A DNA stretch of 64,000 nucleotides from Novosphingobium sp. (GCF_020852455.1 NZ_JADZAT010000028.1:248001-312000), one strand, 5' to 3'. Positions 8,721 through 20,352 are shown, numbered from the stretch's first letter. Numbers and translations: made by a program. Notes: generated by a model from the letters alone, not told the origin.

Positions 8721-10488
8721 AGCGCTTGATCTGGATCGCGCGTTCGCCAATCGGCACCGCGCGCGGTTCGCCGCCCGATAACCAGGCCTCCAGCGCCTCG
8801 ATATCGCTCAGCTGGGCAATTGCCGCATCGCGCTGCTTCGCCAGGCTGGCAAAGCTGTCACCGCCATTGGCCAGAAAGCTGTTGGTGGTCACGCGGTAGG
8901 TTGCCGCGGGATCGATCGGCTTGCCATCCAGCGTCATCGCAACCACCCGGTCGCCCGCCGGCCTGGTCAGGTCATAGCTGAACAGGAAGCCTGCCGATCC
9001 GCTCAGCACCTGCTTGGGCTGGGTATCGTCGAGCCCTTCTTCCAGCACCGCCTTCAACTCTGCTCCGGTCAGTGACTGGGTGACCAGCCCGTTGTTGAAC
9101 GGCTGCACCGCATAGATCTGCCCGAAGGTCAGCGTGCCATCGGCGGCGGGCGCCAGGATATGCGGCGAACGGATCCCGAAGGGGTTCATGAAGGCGATCT
9201 GCGCCCCGGCCTTGCGGGTGGCGGCCAGCTGGGCATCGGCAATGACATAGCCCAGCGTTCCCCCGGTGCCGGACGAATCGCCGCCCGGACGCGCAACCTC
9301 GCCCGCCAGCTTGCCGGCGGGGCGCTGAATCTCGACCTTGGCGGCCTCGCCATACTTGCCGACATAGGCGGCGATGTCGGCACGCGGCGCAAACACCGGG
9401 TAGGCCGGTTTGGGTTCGATCCGGCCGATCCGGGTGTCATAGCCGACGCTTTGCACCACCACGTTGCGGGCGCGCTTGGCCACCACCTTGTCCGCCGCCG
9501 GATCGATTTCCAGCGTCAGATCGGTAACCGACTGGCCGAACACCCCGGCGCTGGTCAGCAGGAACGGCTTGGCCGGATTGTACTGCGCGTAATCGCAAAC
9601 ATAGGACCAGTGGGTATGGCCAGAGATCACCACATCGACCCGGGTATCGAGCCGGTCAAGGATCGGGCGGATCGCGCCGGTCAGGTTGGGGCAGGCGCCG
9701 GGATCGGGCACATCGCCCTTGGTATAGCCGCCCTGGTGGATCAACAGCACGATCGCATCGGCACCCTGCGCCTTGAGCTTGGGGACCAGCGCGTTGACCG
9801 TATCGGCCTCGTCCGCAAAGCGGATCCCCTGCAGCCCCTCGCGCGATGACAGGTCGGCGGTTTCCTTCAGCGTGATGCCGATCAGGCCGACCTTCACCCG
9901 GCGCTTGCCCTTGCCAAAGGTGCGGATCGCACTGGGTGCGAACAGCGTCTTGCCATCGGGCTCGATGCTGTTGGCGGCCAGGAAGGCAAAGCGCGCGCCG
10001 CTGAACTGTTCGATCCGGCAGGGCTTCAGCTGGGTGTACTGGCGGCAGCCGCCCAGCTGCTTGCGGATCAATTCGTCGCGTCCGCGATCGAATTCGTGAT
10101 TGCCGACCGCATTGAAATCCAGCCCCAGCCGGTTCATCACCCCGATCGCCGGTTCATCGAGGAACAGCGACGAGGAAAGCTGCGTCGCCCCGATCAGATC
10201 ACCCGCCGCAACGGTCAGGTGGTTGGGATACTGGCCCCGGATCGAATCGACCGCGCTGGCCAGATAGGCCGATCCGCCGGCCGGCAGTTGCAGCACCCCA
10301 CCCTTGCCATCGCCGACAATGACCGAGGTCTTGGGCGGTTCCAGCGCGCCGTGAAAATCGTTGAGCGCGGCGATCCCCACGGTCACCGTTTGCGGGCTCT
10401 GGGCCGATGCGGACTGGACGTGCTGGCCGCTGCAGGCCCCCAGCAGGGCGAGCGGCGCAAGGAGCGAAAGGCGGGGATGAATCAGCAT
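8719..10488 (-). CDS. Bifunctional metallophosphatase / 5'-nucleotidase lipoprotein
   Basis: A 589-residue secreted nucleotidase that would hydrolyse extracytoplasmic nucleotides. The N-terminus MLIHPRLSLLAPLALLGACSG has a lipobox (LGAC), so it is likely a lipoprotein. The calcineurin-like domain shows NDFHGALE, GNHEFDRGRD and SGHTHWS metal ligands; the C-terminal 5'-nucleotidase domain has ANGGDSFASL near the end. The ATG at 10488 is preceded by GAAGG. It is transcribed away from the TetR gene at 10620, and that regulator could control it, although no operator was recognised between them. Confidence 0.92.
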   Translation of the reverse strand: MLIHPRLSLLAPLALLGACSGQHVQSASAQSPQTVTVGIAALNDFHGALEPPKTSVIVGDGKGGVLQLPAGGSAYLASAVDSIRGQYPNHLTVAAGDLIGATQLSSSLFLDEPAIGVMNRLGLDFNAVGNHEFDRGRDELIRKQLGGCRQYTQLKPCRIEQFSGARFAFLAANSIEPDGKTLFAPSAIRTFGKGKRRVKVGLIGITLKETADLSSREGLQGIRFADEADTVNALVPKLKAQGADAIVLLIHQGGYTKGDVPDPGACPNLTGAIRPILDRLDTRVDVVISGHTHWSYVCDYAQYNPAKPFLLTSAGVFGQSVTDLTLEIDPAADKVVAKRARNVVVQSVGYDTRIGRIEPKPAYPVFAPRADIAAYVGKYGEAAKVEIQRPAGKLAGEVARPGGDSSGTGGTLGYVIADAQLAATRKAGAQIAFMNPFGIRSPHILAPAADGTLTFGQIYAVQPFNNGLVTQSLTGAELKAVLEEGLDDTQPKQVLSGSAGFLFSYDLTRPAGDRVVAMTLDGKPIDPAATYRVTTNSFLANGGDSFASLAKQRDAAIAQLSDIEALEAWLSGGEPRAVPIGERAIQIKR

Positions 10489-10553
10489 GCCGCCTTCTAG
10501 GCAAGTGCAGACCGCGCAACAAGTGCTGCGTATTATGCGTGCAAGACAGTTTC

Positions 10554-10582
10554 TTGAATGTTTCGACCTGGCGTTCTATATA
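10554..10582 (+). promoter_or_regulatory. Sigma-70-like promoter of the TetR gene
   Basis: TTGAAT (10554-10559) and TATATA (10577-10582) are separated by 17 bases, close to the consensus vegetative promoter. It points to the TetR gene at 10620, leaving a leader of about 30 bases containing GGGGAG. Confidence 0.55.
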
Positions 10583-10619
10583 GCGAGGACGCAAGCACGC
10601 CGCTGGGGAGAAACACGGC

Positions 10620-11255
10620 ATGGCACGGCCACAAACCGACATCGAAGCCGGGCGCGAAGCGCTGATCGGCCATGTGATCGATCTGATCGAGGAACGCGGC
10701 AACAGCGCGATGACCGTGGGCGAAATCGCCGCCCGCGCCGGCATGTCGCCCGCCAACCTCTATCGTTATTTCGACAGCAAGGAAGCGCTGGTCGAGGCCG
10801 TGGCCGAACGCTGGTTCCAGCCCAAGCTGGAAATCATGGAAGAGGTGGTCGCATCCGACCTGCCGCCACGCCGCAAGATGTTCGAATTCTATGCCCGCCG
10901 CTTCGCGCTGATGAAGGCCGAATGGGAACGCGATCCGGTGGCCTTTTCCAGCTATGTCGAGCTGGGCAAGGAAAACTTCGAGCTGATCCGGTCCTATGTC
11001 GATCTGGGCGATCACTATCTGGCGATGATCATCGGCGAAGCCATGGCTGAAGGCCACTTTGCCGGGCTTTCGGTCGATGAGGCGATCAGCCTGGTGAACC
11101 AGATCACCAACGTCTATTGCAACATCGGCGCGATGGAAATGGTCATGCCCAAGCTGACCACCGAGAAGCTGGCCAGGATCATCGACGCGGTGTTCGATGG
11201 CCTTTCCGCCAGCGATCGCGGCGCCCGCGCGGTCAGCGGGCTCAGGGCCGCCTGA
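10620..11255 (+). CDS. TetR/AcrR family transcriptional regulator
   Basis: A 211-residue repressor-type protein. The N-terminal helix-turn-helix is plain: MTVGEIAARAGMSPANLYRYF, matching the TetR DNA-binding core, followed by a helical ligand-binding domain (DLPPRRKMFEFYARRF onward). The ligand is unknown. It is divergent from the 5'-nucleotidase gene. A hairpin terminator follows directly after the stop codon. Confidence 0.9.
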   Translation: MARPQTDIEAGREALIGHVIDLIEERGNSAMTVGEIAARAGMSPANLYRYFDSKEALVEAVAERWFQPKLEIMEEVVASDLPPRRKMFEFYARRFALMKAEWERDPVAFSSYVELGKENFELIRSYVDLGDHYLAMIIGEAMAEGHFAGLSVDEAISLVNQITNVYCNIGAMEMVMPKLTTEKLARIIDAVFDGLSASDRGARAVSGLRAA

Positions 11256-11257
11256 AA

Positions 11258-11297
11258 TCCCGGGAAGGCAGCTGGCAAGCCAGACTGCCTTCCGGGA
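11258..11297. terminator. Long hairpin terminator between convergent genes
   Basis: A stem of about 18 bp with a two-base AA loop and one bulged A lies between the stops of the TetR gene (+) and the papain-like protease gene (-). The inner part is CTGGC-AA-GCCAG, continued outward by GGAAGGCAG/CTGCCTTCC. It probably terminates transcription from both sides. Confidence 0.65.
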
Positions 11298-11313
11298 AAC
11301 AGGCCCTTCCGCC

Positions 11314-12402
11314 TTACTGCTGGAAAGTCGGCTGGATCAGCTGGCTGTTGTCCAGCGGCGTGAAGATCGACTGGGCCACCGGGCGAACCCAGGCCGCATA
11401 GGCACCGATGTTGTTGCTGCCATAGGCAACCCAGGCATAGCCCTGTTCGCCCCATGGCGTGCCCCAGCTGTTGCGCACCCGCCAGGCTCCCTTGGTGTCA
11501 TCCCAGCCGACAATGACCACGCCGTGATTGATCTGCGGCCAGCCGGTGCTGGACATCGGGTTGGCATTCTCATTGAACACCCCGGCATGATAGGCCGTGA
11601 AGGCGCCGGTCGCATAGACCGTCGTGGTCAGCGGACCATATTGCACCAGCGCCTGCTTCATCGCCGCAACGGTGGGCATGGCCTTGACTGCGGGAACATA
11701 GCCCCAGGCGGCCACCCGATAGGAACCGGACGGCATCGTCTGGCACGAACCCTGGCTGACGACATAGGGCTGCTGCGCTTCGGTGCGGACCTTGTTGGTC
11801 AGCATCCAGTTGAACACTGTGTCATAGAAACCGCCGGCGCAGCTGCCCGCACCGGAACAGTTGAGCACGTGCTGTTCGCTGGCGTCCGGCTTGCTCCACG
11901 AGATCCGGTAATAGTTGGCCTCCCAGGCGCCCATTGCCGCGAAGTCCCAGCACGAACCGCAGCTGCCCTGATCGCGGATCGGGGTCATGTCGGGCTGATA
12001 GTTACAAACTGCGGACGCGACGGTGCAGGTTACCACCGGCCCCTGCAGCATGCGCTTTGCGGTAGAGCCAGCGGCCTGCCGACGTTCGTTTTCGAGCAGC
12101 TTGGGCGACAGCACCTTCATGGTCTCGATCCGCGCCTCGATATCGGCGGGAACCACGGTTGCGGCCAGCCGGTTGAGCGGGCGGGCCATGGCCGGGTTGC
12201 TTGCTACCTCAAAGGTCCAGCCCTTGGCGGCGGCATCCTGCTGCAACTGCTTGATATGCGCGGCAACCGCGCCCTTGTTGGTCGCAGCAATGTCCGGCGG
12301 AGTGCGGCCGGGCTGGGCCGCTGCGGGCGCGGTCATCGTCACCAGTGCGGCAATCAGCGCCAAGCGCGGCAAGGCTGACTTGATGGAAGTGGTCATGTGC
12401 AT
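11314..12402 (-). CDS. Secreted C1 (papain) family cysteine protease
   Basis: A 362-residue preproprotein. The signal peptide covers residues 1-30 (ending APAAAQ). A propeptide-like helical region spans about 35-120. The catalytic domain has the papain active-site block DQGSCGSCWDFAAMGAW (catalytic Cys151), the histidine block INHGVVIVGWDD, and the asparagine block RNSWGTPWGEQGYAW. Six or more cysteines suggest disulfides and an extracytoplasmic site. The ATG at 12402 has GGAGA 7 bases upstream; the long open frame further upstream is antisense-like and rejected. The gene lies 133 bp downstream of a small secreted beta-rich protein on the same strand, possibly one transcript. Papain-like proteases of this kind are uncommon in alphaproteobacteria. 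Confidence 0.9.
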   Translation of the reverse strand: MHMTTSIKSALPRLALIAALVTMTAPAAAQPGRTPPDIAATNKGAVAAHIKQLQQDAAAKGWTFEVASNPAMARPLNRLAATVVPADIEARIETMKVLSPKLLENERRQAAGSTAKRMLQGPVVTCTVASAVCNYQPDMTPIRDQGSCGSCWDFAAMGAWEANYYRISWSKPDASEQHVLNCSGAGSCAGGFYDTVFNWMLTNKVRTEAQQPYVVSQGSCQTMPSGSYRVAAWGYVPAVKAMPTVAAMKQALVQYGPLTTTVYATGAFTAYHAGVFNENANPMSSTGWPQINHGVVIVGWDDTKGAWRVRNSWGTPWGEQGYAWVAYGSNNIGAYAAWVRPVAQSIFTPLDNSQLIQPTFQQ

Positions 12403-12535
12403 TTCAAGATCTCCGGGCAAGCTGATGGGATGCGTCCAGTTTCGGCGGCACAGGCGCCTGCCGATCTGGAAATCGATCTTTGTTTTCTTGGCGATCCGAG
12501 ATTGGGATTTGCGGTTCCGGTCGCTGCTGCAACCG

Positions 12536-12931
12536 TCAGGGCAGCACGACCGTCTGCACGACCGAACCGATCTGCCACCAGGCCACGGCCGTGCCCTGCT
12601 TGAGCGCGACCTTGTAGGTGCCCGCAGGCACTGCGCTGGTGGGGATTTCGATGGTTTTGCCGACGGTAGCGGCATTGGCCCCGCACTTGATGCTGGCATA
12701 GGGCGTGAAAACCGCCCCGCTGGTGGCATCGACCAGCTTGATCTTGACCGGCGTGGGACCCTGAACACAGGTGCCGGTAATCGCCAGGGTGGCCCCGCTG
12801 GTCATGGTCGCCGGGTTCTTGACCACGGCTGAAATGTTGAGAACGCCGGTTGCCCAGGCCTGAGCCGCAGAAATGGTCAGGCCGGCGGCCAGCATCAGGG
12901 TTTGGGCAAGGGTCTTGTTGCGAATTTTCAT
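12536..12931 (-). CDS. Small secreted beta-rich protein next to the papain-like protease
   Basis: A 131-residue protein with a signal peptide (MKIRNKTLAQTLMLAAGLTI, probable cleavage after AQAWA near residue 29). The mature part of about 100 residues has two cysteines and many short beta-type segments, resembling an immunoglobulin-like or carbohydrate-binding sandwich. The ATG at 12931 follows GGAG by 8 bases. Upstream of the protease gene on the same strand, it could be an inhibitor, chaperone or anchoring partner. The chagasin motifs (NPTTG, GxGG, RPW) are not present, so it is not an evident I42 inhibitor. Function unknown. Confidence 0.65.
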   Translation of the reverse strand: MKIRNKTLAQTLMLAAGLTISAAQAWATGVLNISAVVKNPATMTSGATLAITGTCVQGPTPVKIKLVDATSGAVFTPYASIKCGANAATVGKTIEIPTSAVPAGTYKVALKQGTAVAWWQIGSVVQTVVLP

Positions 12932-13059
12932 CGGAATCACTCCGCCTGACTGTTTACGGCCTCAATCACATTGATTTTCTTGCCGTTTCACCTAGCAGTA
13001 CCGGCAGCGATCAGGTGCAGACCATCCTCCAGATGGGGGAATAATCGGGGGAGATTGAC

Positions 13060-14385
13060 TTGCCAGGGATGCACAGCCCCGCGTCTGCTGCCCTGGATAT
13101 CCCAACCCAGGCCCGATTGCTTGTGTTCAACCCATGGGTGATGCTTGGCGGTCAGGCGATTTACTTTGCGGTACTGGCGCTGATCTGGCTGTTCTTTCGC
13201 CCGGTGGTTCCCGCGCCGATCATGAACTGGTGGCTGGCCGTGGCCGGCGTGCTGGTGGCACTGGTCCTGGCCTTTGATGCGATGTTCTTTCTGCGCCGCC
13301 AGGACAGCCAGGAATTGCTGCGCTTCTGGCTGATGGTGGACAAGAAGCAGACCATGCTGTTCGATGCGCTGGCGGTGGCGGTGATCTGGCTGCTGCTGCC
13401 CTATGGCGGAGAAGCCCACCGGATCGTGATCGTAGCCTTTTGCGTAGGCTATGTGCCGGTGCAGATGATCTCTGATCCGGAAAACGCCTTTGGCAACAAG
13501 CTCAGCATCATCACCGTTCTGGGCAGCTTTGCCGCTTACCTGCTGCTGCAGGGCGGGCTGGCGATGAATATCCTGACCGTGATGGTGGTGCTCTATGGCC
13601 TGGTGCTGTTCTATTCGGCCGATGCGTTCCGGCGCGTGGTGATCGACTCGCTGCTCAACCAGCGTGAAATGGCGCTTGCCAACCAGCGGCTCGAAGCAGC
13701 CCTGTCCGAAGTTTCGGCCGCGCGCGATACCACAACCCGGTTCATCGCCGCGGCGACCCATGATCTGGGGCAACCCCTGCAGGCCGCCCGCCTGTTTGCC
13801 GAGACAGCGCTCAAGGCCAGAACGATTGCCGAGCGCGGGCGACTGCTCGAACGGGCACTGTCCGCGCTTGGCAGCGGCCAGGCAATGCTGGGCCAGATGC
13901 TTTACCACCTGCGGCTTGAGGCCGATGCGGTCGATCCGCATTACCAGCGGGTCAGGCTGGACGAACTGGTCAGCAGGGTGATGCAGCAATATGATCAGCA
14001 GGCGCAGCTGGCCGGCATGGCGATCCGTCAGCGCTGCGCGCCGCTGACCATCGAATCCGACCCGGTGCTGCTGGAGCGGGCGCTGGGCAACCTGCTGCAC
14101 AATGCGATCACCCATTCAGCGGCCCGCCGTGTCCACCTGATCGGCGGCTTGCGTGATGGCGGAGTGTACCTGGTCGTCAGCGACAATGGCCGGGGCGTGC
14201 CCGCGCCCGAGCAGCAGCTGATTTTCGAAGATTACCGCCAGGGCAGCCGCGCCGGTGCCGGGTTCGGCCTGGGCCTGGGCTCGGCCCGGCGGCTGATCGC
14301 CTTGCTTGGCGGCGAACTCACCCCGCTCCGCCGCCGCCGCGGTGCCAGCTTTGCCATCGCCCTCAAAGGCGCAGTCGCCCGATGA
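13060..14385 (+). CDS. Membrane sensor histidine kinase
   Basis: A 441-residue kinase. Residues 25-200 hold about six hydrophobic segments forming an integral sensor domain with short loops, suggesting sensing within or near the membrane. A helical linker leads to the phosphoacceptor block FIAAATHDLGQPLQA (His234), then an ATPase domain with N box LGNLLHNAITHS, G1 box VSDNGRGVP and G2-like GFGLGLGSARRLI. The start is uncertain: TTG at 13060 has GGAG six bases upstream; ATG at 13069 has only CAGGG adjacent. The gene overlaps the response regulator by ATGA, so they form a cognate pair. Its promoter faces that of the secreted beta-rich protein/protease genes, which are candidate targets. Confidence 0.88.
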   Translation: MPGMHSPASAALDIPTQARLLVFNPWVMLGGQAIYFAVLALIWLFFRPVVPAPIMNWWLAVAGVLVALVLAFDAMFFLRRQDSQELLRFWLMVDKKQTMLFDALAVAVIWLLLPYGGEAHRIVIVAFCVGYVPVQMISDPENAFGNKLSIITVLGSFAAYLLLQGGLAMNILTVMVVLYGLVLFYSADAFRRVVIDSLLNQREMALANQRLEAALSEVSAARDTTTRFIAAATHDLGQPLQAARLFAETALKARTIAERGRLLERALSALGSGQAMLGQMLYHLRLEADAVDPHYQRVRLDELVSRVMQQYDQQAQLAGMAIRQRCAPLTIESDPVLLERALGNLLHNAITHSAARRVHLIGGLRDGGVYLVVSDNGRGVPAPEQQLIFEDYRQGSRAGAGFGLGLGSARRLIALLGGELTPLRRRRGASFAIALKGAVAR

Positions 14386-15017
14386 GCCGGCATTTCCTGA
14401 TCTGCGACGACCATGCGATCGTCCGCGATGCGATCGCGGCCATGCTCGAACAGGAATTCCCGGGCTGCCGGCTAACCCTGGCCGGGGATTTTCAGGCCGC
14501 AATCCAGCAGATTGCCGAGACCGCGCCCGATCTGATCATCAGCGATCTGATGATGCCCGACCTGCCCCCGCGCGAAGGGATCGCCAGGCTTCAGGCCCAG
14601 GCACCGCTGGTGCCGATCTGCGTCCTGACGGGGAGCCAGGATGAGGCCCTGATGGTCTGGCTGCTGCAGGCCGGGGTTGCTGGTTTTGTGGGCAAGTTTT
14701 CCAGCGGCGAGGTCATCCTGGGCGCGGCCCGGCTGGTGCTGGCAGGTGGGCGCTATATCCCGCCCGAAGTGCTGAACCTGATCGATCAGGCCGATCATCC
14801 GCCGCCAGCAGACGAAGCGGTATTTCTTTCGCCCCAGCAGCGCCGCGTGCTGGCCCTGGTCGCGAAGGGCCAGTCGAACAAGGAAGTTGCCGCCGCGCTT
14901 GGCATCGCGCCATCCACGATCAAGACCCACCTTGACCATGCCATGCGCGCACTGGGGGTCAGCTCGCGCTATGCCGCAGTGAGCAAGGCGCGTGAACTGG
15001 GCCTGATCCCCAGCTAG
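14382..15017 (+). CDS. LuxR/NarL-type response regulator
   Basis: A 211-residue regulator. The receiver domain has the acidic pair D9-D10, the phosphorylatable D55 in IISDLMMPD, T/S around VLTGS, and K105 in GFVGKFS. The C-terminal LuxR-type domain (LSPQQRRVLALVAKGQSNKEVA and STIKTHLDHAMRALGV) binds DNA. It starts inside the kinase stop codon (ATGA) and is followed by a strong terminator, so the pair forms a two-gene operon. Confidence 0.93.
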   Translation: MSRHFLICDDHAIVRDAIAAMLEQEFPGCRLTLAGDFQAAIQQIAETAPDLIISDLMMPDLPPREGIARLQAQAPLVPICVLTGSQDEALMVWLLQAGVAGFVGKFSSGEVILGAARLVLAGGRYIPPEVLNLIDQADHPPPADEAVFLSPQQRRVLALVAKGQSNKEVAAALGIAPSTIKTHLDHAMRALGVSSRYAAVSKARELGLIPS

Positions 15018-15027
15018 CGGGTCAGCA

Positions 15028-15058
15028 AATCGAGGGCAGCGCCATGCTGCCCTCGATT
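15028..15058. terminator. Perfect 13-bp hairpin terminator between convergent genes
   Basis: AATCGAGGGCAGC and GCTGCCCTCGATT are perfect inverted arms around a five-base loop (GCCAT). The hairpin lies 10 bp after the response regulator stop and 4 bp after the nadV stop on the other strand, with A/T at the ends, so it can act in both directions. Confidence 0.75.
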
Positions 15059-15062
15059 GCAT

Positions 15063-16445
15063 TCAGGCTTCTGACCGCTGCCGCAGATCGTCGAAGCTGT
15101 GACGGACCAGCAGCTCGCCATCGCGCCAGACCGGCTTCAGCAGGTCGGCAGCGGGATCGATCTGGTCGAGCCGCCGGGCGACCGGCTGGCCCTGGTCCAG
15201 CACCACTGCCTGACGTCCGGCCTTGCTGCCCTTGGTGGGATCGGTGGCGGGCGTCTTGGATACATCGGTCCAGGTCCCGTCAGCCACTTGCATGGCATTG
15301 GCCTTCATCGCGAAGCGCAGCGTATCGCGGTTGACCTGCTGCAGCAGCCCGCCGCCCATCCCGAAGGCAATGTTGTCGATCGCAAAGCCTTCCTCGACCA
15401 TCCGGTCAACCAGGCGGGCAATGCTGTCGATGTTCATCCCGTCGCCCTGGATCACCCGGACATGCGGATCGAGCACGCGGAAACCCTTGCTGTTGGTGCT
15501 GCCGCCGAACTTGTCCCACAGCGTTTTCACCGTGCGCAGCGGGGTTTCGATCGGATCGCCGCTGTCGGGGCGAACCACCAGCGTACCCTGGCGGCCCAGC
15601 ACCTTGGCATGGAGGCTTCCGCCCCAGATTTCCGCGACCGCGCGGTCAAGGTCATAGCTGTCCGAAACCACCGCGACGATCCGCCCTTCACCGTCGAAAC
15701 GGTCGAGCATGTTGGCATAGGCCGCTTCCTCGCGCGTGCGGCCCCAGCTGGTCATGGTCGAATGTTCGGCCGCCGGGATCGAGAAGCCGGGCATTTCGGC
15801 CCCGTAATAGCGCCGCGCCGCCAGAATCCCTTCCAGCGTATCGGTGCCCATGAAGTTGACCAGGTGCGCCATCCCGCCCAGCGCCGCGCTTTCGCCGCTG
15901 GACACGCCGCGCGCGCCGAAATCGTGCAGCTTGAACGGCAGTTGCCCGGCCGGGTCGTCCGAACTGCGTTCCAGCCCGGCGCGGATGATCGCCTTGCATT
16001 TCCAGCTGAGCGTGCCGACCGTGGTCGGGTACCAGATCGCTCGCAGCAACGCGGTTTCGATGAAGGTCGGCAGCCACGGCATGCGCGGATCGGTGTTCTT
16101 GACCTGCAGCAGCGGCACTCCGCTGGGCGCGATCATGCCTTCGGGCAGCGCCTTGATCTCGATCGGCAGGAACCCGCCATGATCGTCAACGATCGCCTGC
16201 CAGCCCGCGCGGTTGAACGGCACCCCGTGCGCGGCGCAGATCGCTTCGGCCTCATCGACATCGGCGCTGGTCACGGCCTTGCCCAGATAGTCGATCAGGA
16301 ACGGTTGCAGGCCCAGGAACAGCACCTGGTCGGAAAAGTCGTTGCGACGCGCTTCGGCATAGGCGCTGATCCGCCGGGCTTCGGGCGGGTACTGCAGGAA
16401 GTGGCTGTGCTTGTAGCTGTCGGTGGCCAGGATCAGATTGGTCAT
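15063..16445 (-). CDS. nadV: Nicotinamide phosphoribosyltransferase
   Basis: NadV (NAMPT) joins nicotinamide and PRPP to give NMN. The 460-residue protein opens with LILATDSYKHSHFLQYPP, typical of the family, and contains LHDFGARGVSS (active site), the IPAAEHSTMTSWG block, VVSDSYDLDRAV, VRPDSGDP, and GFGMGGGLLQ-like AFGMGGGLLQQVNRDT. The ATG follows AGGAG by about 8 bases. It is the second gene of an operon after nadM-nudix, with a 51-bp gap that holds a hairpin. The pair makes a complete two-step nicotinamide-to-NAD salvage route that avoids deamidation. Confidence 0.95.
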   Translation of the reverse strand: MTNLILATDSYKHSHFLQYPPEARRISAYAEARRNDFSDQVLFLGLQPFLIDYLGKAVTSADVDEAEAICAAHGVPFNRAGWQAIVDDHGGFLPIEIKALPEGMIAPSGVPLLQVKNTDPRMPWLPTFIETALLRAIWYPTTVGTLSWKCKAIIRAGLERSSDDPAGQLPFKLHDFGARGVSSGESAALGGMAHLVNFMGTDTLEGILAARRYYGAEMPGFSIPAAEHSTMTSWGRTREEAAYANMLDRFDGEGRIVAVVSDSYDLDRAVAEIWGGSLHAKVLGRQGTLVVRPDSGDPIETPLRTVKTLWDKFGGSTNSKGFRVLDPHVRVIQGDGMNIDSIARLVDRMVEEGFAIDNIAFGMGGGLLQQVNRDTLRFAMKANAMQVADGTWTDVSKTPATDPTKGSKAGRQAVVLDQGQPVARRLDQIDPAADLLKPVWRDGELLVRHSFDDLRQRSEA

Positions 16446-16472
16446 GATGTGAACTCCTCACATGGGTTGGCG

Positions 16473-16489
16473 CGCGGGGCTCCCCCGCG
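16473..16489. repeat. Intercistronic hairpin between nadM and nadV
   Basis: CGCGGGG and CCCCGCG form a 7-bp stem with a three-base loop in the 51-bp gap between the two salvage genes. It may adjust the relative level of the downstream gene; there is no T-run. Confidence 0.35.
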
Positions 16490-16496
16490 GGCAGGG

Positions 16497-17564
16497 TCAA
16501 AGGTCGGCCATATCCTCGATGATCGACCAGTGATCTTCGAAAAACATCTCGGGGCTGAGGTCGCCCAGGCGGTACCACTGGGCATGCGCCGCATCGTCGC
16601 CGCCCTTCACGCTGAACAGCTTGCGGCGTTCGGGCAGGCGAAACAGGAAGGCATGGGTGATGATCCGCCCGCGCAGCGAGCGGTTAGGGGCATCGAACAC
16701 CCGGGTGCGCTGATCCTCGATGAAGCTGGCCAGCATCGCCGGGGGGATCTGCCCCTTGCTGTCGGCAATCGCGGTTTCCTCGCGCAGTTCGCGCACCGCG
16801 GCATCGCGGATCCGTTCATCGGGATCGACGAAGCCGCCGGGCAGCGCCAAGAGGCCCTTGCCGGGCGTGCGGCCGCGCTCGATCAGCAGGATATGGCCCG
16901 ACTGGACCACCACCGCATCGGCGGTGACGAACGGCCCCTTGCCCCATTGTTTGGGATAGTCGGCTAGATACTCCGCCTCTTCCAGCAGCGCGCGGAAGGT
17001 TTCGCCGCGCCTGAACATGTCGAGCTGTTCGGCCACGCCCACCGACAGGGTTGAAGCCGGCACTTCCGGGATGCGCTGGAAATAGCGCGCGCGGATGTCG
17101 GTCGCGTGGAAGGTGGCATAGGGGCTGTCGACCTGGATGTTGCCCCATTCGGGAAACAGCTTGAGGTAATAGGACGAGGCATCGCTGCCGAACCCGGTCA
17201 GCGCGACCTTGAAATCGCTGATCCCCAGGTTGTGGAAGCCCTGGTTGTTGCCGGCATCGAGCACGATCGCGTTGACCCGGCGCTGCACCTCGGCGACCCA
17301 GGCGGTGTCGGAATAGAGATGATCGTTGAGCGGTTCGGCAATGATCCGCCCTTCCGCCATTTCCAGCCGGAAGGCGCTGCGCAGCATGGCCACGCGTTCG
17401 TCATAGCTGAAGGGGTTGCGCGGATTGCGCGCCATATTGGCCGATCCGATCAGCACGATCAGCCGGTCCACCCGCTCAAGCGCGTGGCGGATGGTGTGTT
17501 CGTGTCCCAGATGAAGCGGCTGGAAGCGTCCGATAAAGACGCCGAAATCGCACTTTGTGCCCAT
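16497..17564 (-). CDS. nadM: Bifunctional NMN adenylyltransferase / Nudix hydrolase
   Basis: A 355-residue fusion. The N-terminal domain (about 1-180) is a nucleotidyltransferase with the GRFQPLHLGHEHTI motif (HxGH type) and GSANMARNPRNPFSYDER, which adenylates NMN to NAD. The C-terminal domain (about 190-355) is a Nudix hydrolase with the box GGFVDPDERIRDAAVRELREET followed by AI, close to GX5EX7REUXEEXGU except that the last glycine is replaced; homologous fusions cleave ADP-ribose. It is the first gene of the operon with nadV. The ATG follows GAGGGAG. Upstream of it (17565-17685) are two short partly palindromic stretches (TGCAAATTTCGCA, TTTGCGCAAT) that could be operators. Confidence 0.93.
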   Translation of the reverse strand: MGTKCDFGVFIGRFQPLHLGHEHTIRHALERVDRLIVLIGSANMARNPRNPFSYDERVAMLRSAFRLEMAEGRIIAEPLNDHLYSDTAWVAEVQRRVNAIVLDAGNNQGFHNLGISDFKVALTGFGSDASSYYLKLFPEWGNIQVDSPYATFHATDIRARYFQRIPEVPASTLSVGVAEQLDMFRRGETFRALLEEAEYLADYPKQWGKGPFVTADAVVVQSGHILLIERGRTPGKGLLALPGGFVDPDERIRDAAVRELREETAIADSKGQIPPAMLASFIEDQRTRVFDAPNRSLRGRIITHAFLFRLPERRKLFSVKGGDDAAHAQWYRLGDLSPEMFFEDHWSIIEDMADL

Positions 17565-17685
17565 GATCGAGACTCCCTCGATTGCTGTACCGCACCGGAC
17601 TCCCCGGCGGGTTACAGGGGCATAGTGCGATCCTGCGGCTTAACAAAGTGCAAATTTCGCAACGGCCGCTGCGTGATTTGCGCAA

Positions 17686-20337
<2,652 letters not shown>

Positions 20338-20352
20338 ATTGGAGCAATGGCA

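Noticed and set aside
12536..12931. Chagasin-type inhibitor of the papain-like protease
   Set aside because: None of the three chagasin loop motifs (NPTTG, GxGG, RPW) is present, so only a loose partner hypothesis is kept.
15099..16967. Plus-strand frame of 622 codons opposite nadV and nadM
   Set aside because: Spans the complement of two real genes and their gap; low-complexity sequence.
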